Counted from the stretch's first letter, positions 1 to 7,783 are shown. The stretch: 11,715 bases of DNA from an uncultured Atopobiaceae bacterium (GCA_944321005.1 CALUJT010000043.1:1-11715), one strand, 5' to 3'. Program-made: numbers and translations. The notes: generated by a model from the sequence alone, not told the origin.

Positions 1-554
1 ATGCGCTGGCGCTGGCCGCCGGAGAACTCGTGCGGGTAGCGCATCTTGTGGTACGGCTGCAGGCCGCACTCCTCCATGACGCGGTCGATGTAGTCGTCGA
101 ACTCCTCCTTGGGCACGAGGTTGTGCTCGCGCACGGCCTCGCCCACGATCTCGGAGATCGGGAGGCGCGGGGAGAGGCTCGAGTACGGGTCCTGGAAGAT
201 GATCTGCATCTTGGTGCGCGCGTCGTGAAGCTCCTTGGCGTTGAGGCTATAGACCTCGCGGCCGTTGAAGAGCACCTCGCCGCCGGTCTTCTCGCCGGCA
301 AGGCGCAGGATGGTGCGGCCGGTGGTGGACTTGCCGCAGCCGGACTCGCCCACGAGGCCCATGGTGTGGCCGCGGCGCAGCTTGAAGGAAACGCCGTCGA
401 CGGCCTTCACGTAGCCCTGCGTGCGGTTGAACATGCCGCCCTTGATGGGGAAGTACTTCTTGAGGTCGTTGACCTCGAGGATGATGTCCTCGGTGCCGGG
501 GGCCGCGGGGGCCTTGGTGGACGTGACGTCCACAGTCGTGTTCGTGGAAGCCAT
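1..554 (-). CDS. oppF: Oligopeptide ABC transporter ATP-binding protein OppF (3' end beyond window)
   Basis: This is the second ATPase of the oligopeptide importer; it pairs with OppD on the cytoplasmic face of OppBC. The visible 184 residues show a Walker A box GESGCGKS at 69-76 and a Q-loop [11 protein letters not shown] at 120-130. The ABC signature begins as [11 protein letters not shown] at 174-184, where the window ends. The Walker B box, H-loop and C-terminal oligopeptide domain would lie to the left. The Q-loop wording and the [13 protein letters not shown] signature are typical of OppF/DppF rather than OppD. The ATG is directly adjacent to the oppD stop with no intervening base, so translation is probably coupled. 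It is last in the visible oppABCDF order. A dipeptide (Dpp) specificity cannot be excluded from sequence alone. Confidence 0.93.
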   Translation of the reverse strand, partial: MASTNTTVDVTSTKAPAAPGTEDIILEVNDLKKYFPIKGGMFNRTQGYVKAVDGVSFKLRRGHTMGLVGESGCGKSTTGRTILRLAGEKTGGEVLFNGREVYSLNAKELHDARTKMQIIFQDPYSSLSPRLPISEIVGEAVREHNLVPKEEFDDYIDRVMEECGLQPYHKMRYPHEFSGGQRQR

Positions 555-1781
555 TTACTTGTCCTCCCCCTCGGTGCCGGTGCCGGCGATGAGGTCGTCG
601 AGAACCGCGGCGGTCTCGTTGGCGGCCTCGGCCGTGGCGTTGTCGTAGTAGCGGTAGCAGCTCACCTCGTGCGTGGGCGAGAGGCGAACCATGTGCGGGT
701 ACTCGCCGGAGCACGCCTTGACGCAGAGCTCGCAGCGGTCCTTGAAGTAGCAGTAGTCGGGCATGTTGACCGGGTTGGGGACCTTGCCCGGGATGGAGTA
801 GAGACGCTCCACGTGCTTGCCCACGACCGGCTTGGAGGCCATGAGGCCGATGGTGTAGGGGTGCGCGGGGTGGTCGAAGATCTCCTCCGCGGTGCCCTTC
901 TCCACGATGCGGCCCGCGTACATGACCACCACGTAGTCGGCCATCTCGGCCACGACGCCCAGGTCGTGGGTGACGAGGATGATCGAGGAGTTGATCTTGT
1001 CCTTGAGCGAGCGGAGAAGGTCGAGGATCTGCGCCTGGATGGTCACGTCCAGGGCCGTGGTGGGCTCGTCGGCGATGATGATGCGCGGGTTGCAGGCGAG
1101 CGCGATGGCGATCATGATGCGCTGACGCATGCCGCCGGAGAGCTCGTGCGGGTACATCCCGTAGACGCCCTCGGAGTTGGCGATGCCCACCGTCTCGATC
1201 ATCTCGATCGCACGGGCCTTGATCTGCTCGGCGCTCCAGTCCTTGCCGTCGTGGAGGGCAATGACCTCCTCGATCTGCTCGCCCACCTTGAAGACGGGGT
1301 TGAGCGAGGTCATGGGCTCCTGGTAGATCATCGAGACCTCGGAGCCGCGAATCTTCTGCATGGCCTCCTCGGGTGCCTTGGTCACGTCGATGGCGTGGTC
1401 GCCGAGGTTGAGGCGGATAGAGCCGCCGGTGACCTGGCCCTGCGGGCGCTGCAGGAGCTGGATGAGCGAGAGGCACGTGACGGACTTGCCGCAGCCGGAC
1501 TCGCCCACGACGCCCACGGTCTTGCCCACGGGCACGTCGTAGGTCACGCCGTCCACGGACTTGACCACGCCGGTGTCGGTGAAGAAGCAGGTGTGCACGT
1601 CATCGAACTCGACGGCGTTGGCCGGGTTCTTCATCTCGCACGCGTACTCGGAGGGGTCCACGTTCTTGCGCTTGCGCAGCTTCTCGTAGCCCTCGGTGAT
1701 CTTGCGGTTCTCCTTGGAGATTCGGCGGGACTCCTTGGCGGAAAGGTAGCCCGCCTCCTTCTTCTTTTCGGATCCAAACAT
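555..1781 (-). CDS. oppD: Oligopeptide ABC transporter ATP-binding protein OppD
   Basis: This is the first ATPase of the peptide importer, 408 residues. Motifs in order: Walker A GESGCGKS 93-100, Q-loop MIYQEPMTSLNP 151-162, signature LSGGMRQR 214-221, Walker B IIIADEP 234-240, H-loop THD 271-273. The C-terminal oligopeptide/dipeptide domain has cysteines at 344, 350, 353, 357 and 375. The C-x5-C-x6-C spacing plus a distal Cys matches the cysteine set known to hold a 4Fe-4S cluster in some OppD/DppD proteins. About 55 charged residues precede the ATPase fold; most family members lack this lysine/arginine/glutamate-rich, probably helical extension. The ATG lies 13 bases after the oppC stop, with GGGAGGGG as ribosome site. 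All catalytic motifs are intact. Confidence 0.95.
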   Translation of the reverse strand: MFGSEKKKEAGYLSAKESRRISKENRKITEGYEKLRKRKNVDPSEYACEMKNPANAVEFDDVHTCFFTDTGVVKSVDGVTYDVPVGKTVGVVGESGCGKSVTCLSLIQLLQRPQGQVTGGSIRLNLGDHAIDVTKAPEEAMQKIRGSEVSMIYQEPMTSLNPVFKVGEQIEEVIALHDGKDWSAEQIKARAIEMIETVGIANSEGVYGMYPHELSGGMRQRIMIAIALACNPRIIIADEPTTALDVTIQAQILDLLRSLKDKINSSIILVTHDLGVVAEMADYVVVMYAGRIVEKGTAEEIFDHPAHPYTIGLMASKPVVGKHVERLYSIPGKVPNPVNMPDYCYFKDRCELCVKACSGEYPHMVRLSPTHEVSCYRYYDNATAEAANETAAVLDDLIAGTGTEGEDK

Positions 1782-1794
1782 TGGCTACCCCTCC

Positions 1795-3471
1795 CTAGCG
1801 GTTCATCTTGGGGTCGAAGGCGTCACGCAGGCCGTCGCCCACGAAGTTGAAGCCAAGAACCGCGAGCAAGAGGCAGATGCCGGCGGGAATCCAGATGAAC
1901 CAGTAGTTGGTCATGACGAAGGCGTTGTTGACGTCGGAGATGATGTTGCCCCAGGAGGCAAACGGGAACTTGACGCCCAGGCCGAGGAACGAGAGCGTCG
2001 CCTCGGTGATGATCGTGGAGCCCAGGCTCATGGTGCAGGAGACGATGAGCTGCGGCATGACGTTGGGGATGAGGTGACGGATGATGCGGTGCGGGACGGA
2101 GATGCCCGTGGCCTCGGTGGCGAGCATGAACTCCTGCTCGCGCAGGGAGAGGATCTGGCCGCGCACCAGGCGCGCGATGGAGGGCCAGGACAGGAAGCCG
2201 AGGATGAGCATGAGGTAGATCATGCGGATCCAGGGGTCCAGGCGCATGGCGTCCATCGCCGAGCCGAGGATGATGATGATCGGCATCGAGGGCAGGCAGT
2301 AGAAGATGTCGACGATGCGCATGATCAGGTTGTCGACCCAGCCGCCGAAGTATCCGGAGATGCCGCCCATGATGACGCCCAGGCCCGCGGCGATGAAGAC
2401 GACGATGAAGCCGATGATGAGCGACACGCGGCCGCCGTACATGAGGCGCGTGAGCATGTCCATGCCGTTGCCGTCCGTGCCGAGCCAGTGCTCGAGCGAG
2501 GGGCTGGCGTAGCGGTCGTAGACCAGGTTCTCCGTGGTCTCGGTGACGTTGTAGACCTTGGAGTAGGCGTCATAGGAGATGGAGTAGGTGTGCTCGGCGC
2601 CGTCAGCGTCCGTGTAGACGACCTCGGAGGCGTCGGCATCAACGGCGGTGAGCAGGGCCTCGCGCAGGTCGTCGGGGATGACGGTGTTGCCGTCGGAGGC
2701 GGAGATGACAAACGGGCTCACCATGGCCACGGTCTCGCCGGAGGCGTCCATGACGTTGCCGGCCTCGTCAAAGGTGTAGGAGACGCCGTCGGCCTCGAAG
2801 GTGTTGCCGGCGGCCTCGGCCTCGGCGGCCTCCGCGGCGGCGTCCTCGGTCTCCTCGGTGCTGTCCACGACCACGGCACCGGACTCGTCGACCTCCGGCG
2901 CGTCCGCGGCGGTGTCCCCGGCCGCGGCGGCGTTGGAGATGGCCGTGATGGCGGCGATCTGGAAGTCGAAGGAGGGCGCCGTCATGCCGGCGGGCACGCT
3001 CACCACGTAGCTGGAGGCGTAGGCCACGACGGAGCCGCCCGAGGTGAAGGTGTAGAGGTCGGGGGCCGGCTGCTCGATCGTGTAGACCACGCCGTCGCGC
3101 TCGAAGGACGTGGCGCCCTCGCTGATGGCGGAGTTGGCCTTGGCCTGCACGAGCGCGCCAAAGTCCGCGCCCTCCGCCGCGGTGTAGCGGCGCGTGGTGG
3201 TCTCGGTGATGCCGGCGTACTGCGTGTTGAGCTTGGTGAGGGTGGAGAAGGTCTGGTCCTGCCCGTAGGGGCTCACGAGGCCGCCCACGAAGGAGAACAG
3301 GAACATGGCCACGAGGATGACCAGGCCCACGACGGCCAGGCGGTTGCGGAAGAAGCGCTTGGCGATAAGGGCGCCCGGGGAGAGCACCTTCACGCGACGG
3401 TCGTCGTTGAGGGAGTACTGCTGCTGATCGTCGTTCTTCTCGGCGGGCGTGCCGTTCTTGGAATCGCTCAT
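1795..3471 (-). CDS. oppC: Oligopeptide ABC transporter permease OppC with large extracytoplasmic insert
   Basis: This is one of the two channel-forming permeases of the peptide importer, 558 residues against roughly 300 for classical OppC. The N-terminal cytoplasmic tail (1-44) leads into a first membrane helix at about 45-66. A long segment, about 67-325, should face outside. The usual permease core follows: SLEHWLGTDGNGMD 325-338, then five further hydrophobic segments. The EAA loop LATEATGISVPHRIIRHLIPN (about 450-470) contacts the ATPases. The insert holds two related units (about 121-180 and 223-280) around an acidic Ala/Glu-rich linker (about 182-221). The ATG is the first possible start in frame because a TAA lies two codons upstream. 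It follows oppB by 17 bases. The insert looks intact and in frame, so I regard it as a genuine variant domain. Confidence 0.93.
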   Translation of the reverse strand: MSDSKNGTPAEKNDDQQQYSLNDDRRVKVLSPGALIAKRFFRNRLAVVGLVILVAMFLFSFVGGLVSPYGQDQTFSTLTKLNTQYAGITETTTRRYTAAEGADFGALVQAKANSAISEGATSFERDGVVYTIEQPAPDLYTFTSGGSVVAYASSYVVSVPAGMTAPSFDFQIAAITAISNAAAAGDTAADAPEVDESGAVVVDSTEETEDAAAEAAEAEAAGNTFEADGVSYTFDEAGNVMDASGETVAMVSPFVISASDGNTVIPDDLREALLTAVDADASEVVYTDADGAEHTYSISYDAYSKVYNVTETTENLVYDRYASPSLEHWLGTDGNGMDMLTRLMYGGRVSLIIGFIVVFIAAGLGVIMGGISGYFGGWVDNLIMRIVDIFYCLPSMPIIIILGSAMDAMRLDPWIRMIYLMLILGFLSWPSIARLVRGQILSLREQEFMLATEATGISVPHRIIRHLIPNVMPQLIVSCTMSLGSTIITEATLSFLGLGVKFPFASWGNIISDVNNAFVMTNYWFIWIPAGICLLLAVLGFNFVGDGLRDAFDPKMNR

Positions 3472-3488
3472 GAGTTACACCCGCCTTC

Positions 3489-4475
3489 CTAGGAGATGCG
3501 AACGCGGGGGTCGACCACCGCGTAGAGGATGTCGGTCAGGAGGTTGGAGAGAAGCGTGATGATGGCGATGAAGGTGAGGAAGAACATCGTGTAGGGGATG
3601 TCTCCGGCCGTCATGGCCTGGTAGGACGTGTAGCCCGTGCCCGGGATCATGAAGAGCGTCTCGGTGATGAGGGCGCCCGAGAAGAGGCCGGGCAGAGACC
3701 CGCCGATGACGGTCACGAGCGGGATGAGCGTGTTGCGGAAGGCGTGCTTGTAGATGACCTTGTGCTCCGGCAGGCCCTTGGTGCGCGCGGTGCGGATGTA
3801 ATCCGCGTTGAGCACCTCGAGCATGTTGGTGCGCGTGTAGCGCATGAGGGAGCCGATCTGGATCACCGTGAGCGTCACGACGGGCATGACCATGTGGTTC
3901 ACGATGTCGAGCGCCTGGCCGAAGGCATCGAGCTGCGCGTAGTCGCGGCCCATGAGGCCGTAGAGGTCAAACCAGCCAAGGCCAACGGAGAAGACCAGCT
4001 TGAGCAGCGTGGCGAAGAAGAACGTGGGCAGGGAGATGCCCGCGAGCGCCACGGCGGAGATGATGTAGTCGGACTTGGAGTACTGGTGCGTGGCGGCCAG
4101 GATGCCCAGGGGCACGGCGATGATCGTGGAGAACACGAACGCCAGGCCGCCCATCACGAAGGAGATGCCGATGGTGTTGGTGAACTCGGTGATCACCGGC
4201 ACGTTGAACTTCCAGGAGTCACCGAAGTTGCCGGTGAGGAAGTCGCCGAGCCAGGTGACGTAGCCGATGGGCACCGGCAGGTCCAGGCCGTACTGGGCGT
4301 TCAGCTGCGCCAGCCACTCCTCGTAGGGCTTGGCGCCGGGCGCCTGGGAGAGCTGCATTGCCATGGTCTCCACGTAGGATGCCGGCAGCGAGCGCATCAG
4401 GCCGTAGATGATGAAGGTCACGCAGAACAAGATGATGACCGAGATTCCGATGCGCTTGGCGATATAGGTTCTCAC
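3489..4475 (-). CDS. oppB: Oligopeptide ABC transporter permease OppB
   Basis: This is the second membrane permease of the importer, 328 residues from the start chosen here. The N-terminal helix begins right after MRTYIAKRI, as usual for OppB/DppB. The periplasmic-side stretch includes QYGLDLPVPIGYVTWLGDF and GNFGDSW, both characteristic of the family. The EAA loop DYIRTARTKGLPEHKVIYKH is present and the protein ends with the standard VVDPRVR. I chose GTG at 4475 because AGAGGAG (4486-4492) lies 10 bases upstream of it and the protein then aligns with family N-termini. An ATG eight codons further upstream (4499) is in frame but has no ribosome site. The gene follows oppA after a structured spacer of about 200 bases and precedes oppC by 17 bases. 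Confidence 0.93.
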   Translation of the reverse strand: MRTYIAKRIGISVIILFCVTFIIYGLMRSLPASYVETMAMQLSQAPGAKPYEEWLAQLNAQYGLDLPVPIGYVTWLGDFLTGNFGDSWKFNVPVITEFTNTIGISFVMGGLAFVFSTIIAVPLGILAATHQYSKSDYIISAVALAGISLPTFFFATLLKLVFSVGLGWFDLYGLMGRDYAQLDAFGQALDIVNHMVMPVVTLTVIQIGSLMRYTRTNMLEVLNADYIRTARTKGLPEHKVIYKHAFRNTLIPLVTVIGGSLPGLFSGALITETLFMIPGTGYTSYQAMTAGDIPYTMFFLTFIAIITLLSNLLTDILYAVVDPRVRIS

Positions 4476-4485
4476 GTCGCAAACG

Positions 4486-4492
4486 CTCCTCT
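4486..4492 (-). promoter_or_regulatory. Ribosome binding site that selects the oppB GTG start
   Basis: AGAGGAG on the minus strand lies 10 bases before GTG at 4475. The upstream in-frame ATG at 4499 is preceded by GC-rich sequence with no purine-rich site, so this motif favours the shorter OppB. Confidence 0.6.
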
Positions 4493-4532
4493 CACTCATG
4501 CCCGCGCGGTCGCGGACAGAAGAGACCCCTTT

Positions 4533-4551
4533 TCTGCGCTGGAAGCGCAGA
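4533..4551 (-). other. Perfect 8-bp hairpin in oppA-oppB spacer
   Basis: TCTGCGCT and AGCGCAGA pair with a 3-base loop. The hairpin lies inside the longer pairing 4521-4531 with 4573-4584. It is upstream of the oppB ribosome site and could influence RNA processing or initiation. Confidence 0.5.
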
Positions 4552-4621
4552 CGATCGAACTCCCAGCACGGGAAGGAGGTCTCTCAAACCAACAGGGAAA
4601 GCCTCCCCAAGCAACGCGGCG

Positions 4622-4650
4622 GGGCGCGACGGCTCTTCGCCGCCGCGCCC
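4622..4650 (-). other. GC-rich hairpin just downstream of oppA
   Basis: On the minus strand GGGCGCGGCGGC and GCCGTCGCGCCC form a 12-bp stem (one G-U pair) with loop GAAGA, starting 29 bases after the oppA stop. No U-tract follows, so it fits an attenuator or a 3'-end stabiliser better than a strong terminator. Confidence 0.6.
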
Positions 4651-4678
4651 GACGCGATTTAGCTCAGGTTGGAGGACA

Positions 4679-6932
4679 CTACTTGAGCTCGAGCTTCTCG
4701 ATCTCGTCCTTCCAGGTCCAGTACGGGGTCTGGTCCTGGACGACGGAGTCGACGTTCACGCGCTCGCTGGAGACGAGCGTGCACTCGGAGCGCTGGTAGA
4801 CCGGGAGCTCGACGCCCCAGTCGAGGACGATGTCCATGGCCTCCTTGTAGATGGGCTTGCGGCTCTCGGTGTCGAGGCTCTGGCGGCCAGCCTCGATGAG
4901 CTCGTCGAGGTCGGCGTCGTTGATCTGGTAGTAGTTCGTGGAGCCCTGGCTGTGGTAGAGCTGGTACATGTCGGGGTCAGCCGTGGACTGCCAGGCGGCG
5001 CACCACATCTCGGCGGCGCCGGACTGGTAGGACGCGAAGAGGTCGGCGGAGTTGGCAATGTCGTTCACCGTGAAGGTGATGCCGATGCTCGCGAAGGCGT
5101 CCGCGGCCTCCTGCAGGATCATGAAGGTGGGGTGGTCGCCCTGGCCGCCGCCGCCGATGTTGCAGCGGTACTCGAGCTTGGCGCCCGCGGGGGCAGCGGT
5201 GACCTTGCCGTCGGCGACGGTGTAGCCCGCGGCCTCGAACCAGGTGAGTGCGCCGGCGAGGGCGGCGGCGTGACGGTCGTCGTCGCTCATGTCGGCGGTG
5301 TAGAGCTGGTTGCCGGAGGCGTCGGTGGAGTAGCAGACCTCGTAGCCCGGGTCCGTCTCGTTGGGCGAGGCCCAGGAGGAGGTGGAGATCGGGTAGTTGA
5401 GGACGGTGGCGGTGTCGCCGTAGTAGGAGGCGATGCCGGAGTCACGGTAGGCGGCGATCACGGTGCAGAGGGCCTTGCGGAGCGCCTTGGAGGCGTCGGA
5501 GCCGGCCTCGCCGTTCACGCACACGTTGCCGGCGGCGATGCCGATGTAGCCGTAGCCGCGGAAGTCGTGCAGGAAGGTGGAGAAGACGTCGCCGTTGACG
5601 TCATCGTTGCCGTTGATCTCCTTGATCTGGGTCTCGACCTCCATGGAGTAGGAGGGCTGGGAGACGTCGAGGGTGCCGGCCTGGACGCCGGTCACCATAT
5701 CGGCCTCCTGGGTCTCCACGATGTTGAGGTTGGAGACCTTCGGGGCGCCCTTGTAGTAGTCGGCGTTAGCGGACATGAGGACCTGGCCGCCCTCGTAGCT
5801 GTCGAACTTGAAGGCGCCGGAGCCCATGGGCTGGCCGTTGAGGCCGCGGGCCTTGGAGAGGTCGCCCTTGGTGAAGCCGAAGGAGTTGTTCTCGTAGTCG
5901 TAGAGCGACTCGTCGCCGTAGTACTTGTAGGAGCACGGGGCGATGGAGAGCTGGTAGATCATGGTGGCGTCAACACCGTTGGTGGTGACGGTCATGGTGT
6001 AGTCGTCAACGCGGACGATGCCGGAGACGTTGGCAGCGGCCTCGCCGGTCTCGACGCCCTGGGTGCCCATGGCGTAGACGTCCTCGGGGATGAGCTCGGA
6101 GAGGGCGGTGCCGGCGGTCTCGGCCTCGCACGCGGAGAAGTTCCAGTCGTAGGCGGCGGCGATGGCCTCGAAGAAGGTGGTGGCGGTGGCGTCGGCGGGC
6201 AGGTCGGGGTAGTTCCAGCCGGCGGCGGCGGAGGCGACGTCGGTGGCGCCGTTCTCCATCATGTAGTCGACGATCTCCTGGGCGAACTTGGTGCCGCCGT
6301 CGTCAACGGCCGCCCAGAAGGCGTCCTGCTGCTCCTGGGTCCAGTAGGTGAAGTCGGTGTTGTCACGGCCGGCGTTGCCGATGAGGGAGGCAAGCGTGGC
6401 CATGCCGGAGCGGTACTCCTGCAGGCCGACGATGTCGTTGGAGTAGATGGTGGCGGAGCCGTCGTAGGTGGGGTCGAAGTACGCGTAGAAGGTGAAGATC
6501 GCGTCATCGATGGTGACGGGGCTGCCGTCGTGGAACTTGAGGTCGTCGCGCATCTTCACCGTGTAGGTGACGGTGCCGTCGGCGTTCTCCTCCATGGTGA
6601 TGTCGGCGGGGCCGGTGTAGGTGTACTCCGTGCCGTTGTACTCCCTGGTCTCGCCCTCGATGGCGCTGAGGACGGGCTCGGCCATGCGGTCGATCATGAG
6701 CAGCGTGATGTTGTTGAAGCTCACGACGTCCTGGTCAGCCGCGGAAGCGGTGAACAGGGGGGCAGAACTTGCCCTCGAGGCCGTTGCCCGCGACGACGAG
6801 CGTTCCGGCGTGATCGGAATCGCCAGAGCCGCCGTTGCCGCTCTGCTCGGTGTTGCCGTTGCACGCGGCGAGCGCGAGGGCGCCCATGGTGGCCGCGGAC
6901 AGGCCGAGCATCTTCCTTCTGGTAACGAGCAT
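4679..6932 (-). CDS. oppA: Oligopeptide-binding lipoprotein OppA, reading frame broken by a one-base frameshift near 6757-6763
   Basis: This is the extracytoplasmic solute-binding protein (SBP_bac_5 family) that delivers peptides to OppBC. The 5' part, from ATG at 6932, encodes [10 protein letters not shown] and then a hydrophobic stretch ending in lipobox LAAC (Cys24). The arginine pair just before the core resembles a Tat signal. GGGAGGAAAGG precedes the start. After [12 protein letters not shown] the frame runs into a stop at 6735. The remaining 681 residues are open from GTG 6724 in another frame. Removing one base from the TGCCCCCC run joins them into a 750-residue protein. Downstream are family hallmarks: [34 protein letters not shown] and [10 protein letters not shown]. 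An additional segment of about 125 residues (restored positions about 177-301) makes it longer than the roughly 540-residue classical OppA. It could be a sequencing error, a true pseudogene or a recoded gene. Confidence 0.9.
6757..6763 (-). other. Frameshift site in oppA
   Basis: The minus strand reads TTC TGC CCC CCT, with six consecutive C (plus-strand G6 at 6757-6762) next to a G. Dropping the G gives GKFSPLF, close to the GKFSPFF wording I associate with related OppA proteins. Dropping one C gives GKFCPLF. Either change restores a single ORF through to the stop at 4679. Confidence 0.85.
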
Positions 6933-6975
6933 TTTCCCTACCTTTCCTCCCGTAAGCGGGGATATCGGAAGCACA

Positions 6976-6993
6976 CTGGCCCAAATTGGCCAG
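6976..6993. repeat. Inverted repeat CTGGCC/GGCCAG upstream of oppA
   Basis: Six-base perfect arms with a 6-base centre lie 44 bases before the oppA start, in the expected 5' untranslated region. It could form a hairpin or bind a dimeric protein. Confidence 0.4.
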
Positions 6994-7061
6994 AGTACAT
7001 GCGTAGGGCAGTTTACGTTTTCGAAACCTTAAAACGAGTCGGGTGCCCTTCGCTTTCACGC

Positions 7062-7078
7062 ACTGGTTACAAACCAGT
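7062..7078. repeat. Perfect inverted repeat upstream of oppA
   Basis: Seven-base arms ACTGGTT and AACCAGT flank a 3-base centre, about 130 bases before the oppA start. It could be a dimeric operator or a leader hairpin. Confidence 0.5.
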
Positions 7079-7202
7079 TTCCCCTAAACCGGTGAACGGT
7101 AGTACTTTAGCGGATAAACGGCACATTCCTAAATGGCTCGTTGACAGATTCATGACAGTTGTGGCCAAGCCTTCCACCGGGATTACACGTCTCTTCCCGC
7201 CG

Positions 7203-7766
7203 TCAGACTCCGTGACGCCGGCGCCACTCGTCCTCGAGGATGGCCATGAGGACGTCGTCGCAGTAGGAGCCGTCGGGCAGAAGGATGGCGTCGCGCAGGA
7301 CCCCCTCGCGGACGAAGCCCGTCTTGGCATAGACGCGCTCGGCGCGCGGGTTGATGGAGAAGACGTCCAGCTCGAGACGATGAAGGCCCAGCCCCTCGAA
7401 GGCGTAGTCGCGCGTGAGGGCGCAGGCCCAGCTGCCCAGGCCGCGGTCGCGCGCCGGCGCGCCGAAGAGCGCCATCCGGAAGTTGGCGCTTCTGGCCGCC
7501 CAGTCGATCTCGTTGATGACGCTCTCCCCCAGAACCGCGCCCTCCGGCGAGAGAATCAGCAGGTCGCGACGGTCCGGGTCGTCCACGCAGCGCAGGAAGA
7601 AGCTCGTGACCTCGTCCTTCTCGTAATGGTCCCTGCTGCCCGTGAGGAGCGCGCCCTCCGGGTCAAACTGGCTGAAGCCCTCCCAGTACGCGTCCACATC
7701 CCCTGCGCGCGCGAGTCTGAGCACGTGGCCGTCCTCGCGCTCCCAGCGCACGTCCGTCTTCTCCAT
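7203..7766 (-). CDS. GNAT family N-acetyltransferase (RimJ/RimL type)
   Basis: This is a predicted acetyl-CoA-dependent acetyltransferase of 187 residues, the usual length for the RimJ/RimL-like (Acetyltransf_3) branch. The acetyl-CoA loop reads ARDRGLGSWA at 105-114, matching R-x-x-G-x-G. It is followed by the helix and strand GLGLHRLELDVFSINPRAE (125-143) and VYAKTGFVREGVLRDA (145-160), the conserved Asn-Pro and Gly-Phe region of this branch. The C-terminus GSYCDDVLMAILEDEW is also typical. The ATG has GGAGG five bases upstream. The gene lies 37 bases after the MFS gene stop, and that gap is mostly a palindromic element, so the two are probably co-transcribed. The substrate (protein N-terminus, antibiotic or small amine) cannot be read from the sequence. 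Confidence 0.88.
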   Translation of the reverse strand: MEKTDVRWEREDGHVLRLARAGDVDAYWEGFSQFDPEGALLTGSRDHYEKDEVTSFFLRCVDDPDRRDLLILSPEGAVLGESVINEIDWAARSANFRMALFGAPARDRGLGSWACALTRDYAFEGLGLHRLELDVFSINPRAERVYAKTGFVREGVLRDAILLPDGSYCDDVLMAILEDEWRRRHGV

Positions 7767-7783
7767 GCGACCCTCCGTCTGTT

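Larger units (their letters stand above)
4476..4678 (-). other. Structured oppA-oppB intercistronic spacer
   Basis: This stretch of about 200 bases between the oppA stop and the oppB start has no convincing ORF. In minus-strand RNA it can form a GC-rich hairpin at 4622-4650, a perfect 8-bp hairpin at 4533-4551, and a long-range pairing of 4521-4531 with 4573-4584 (11 pairs, one bulged base) that encloses the second hairpin. Neither hairpin is followed by a run of U, so simple intrinsic termination is not well supported. Such spacers after binding-protein genes often stabilise the upstream message or attenuate the downstream genes, which would give more OppA than OppBCDF. That role is inferred. 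Confidence 0.6.
6933..7202 (-). promoter_or_regulatory. Non-coding leader/promoter region of the opp operon
   Basis: These 270 bases between the GNAT stop and oppA are clearly more AT-rich than the flanking genes and hold no credible ORF, so they most likely carry the opp promoter. I could not fix a convincing -35/-10 pair. Visible structure: a perfect inverted repeat ACTGGTT-aca-AACCAGT at 7062-7078; a second one, CTGGCC-6 bases-GGCCAG, at 6976-6993; and TGACAG repeated directly at 7142-7147 and 7153-7158, one helical turn apart. The ribosome site GGGAGGAAAGG lies at 6941-6951. The repeats are candidate operators or leader hairpins; no regulator can be assigned. Confidence 0.55.

Noticed and set aside
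30..1850. Long plus-strand ORF of 606 residues opposite oppF/oppD
   Set aside because: It is antisense to clear ATPase genes; its Val/His/Gly/Asp-rich composition is that of an antisense frame in GC-rich DNA, with no domain or ribosome site.
2074..3492. Plus-strand ORF opposite oppC
   Set aside because: Low-complexity antisense frame of a well-supported permease gene.
4500..4678. Possible tRNA or T-box element in the oppA-oppB spacer
   Set aside because: GGGAGTTCGATC resembles a T-arm, but no cloverleaf can be formed and the T-box consensus is missing.
4952..6925. Plus-strand ORF of 657 residues opposite oppA
   Set aside because: Gly/Val-rich shadow of the oppA coding strand; no recognisable motif.
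6721..7059. Minus ORF of 112 residues across the oppA leader
   Set aside because: Different frame from the lipoprotein signal, no ribosome site, and it runs through the leader inverted repeat.
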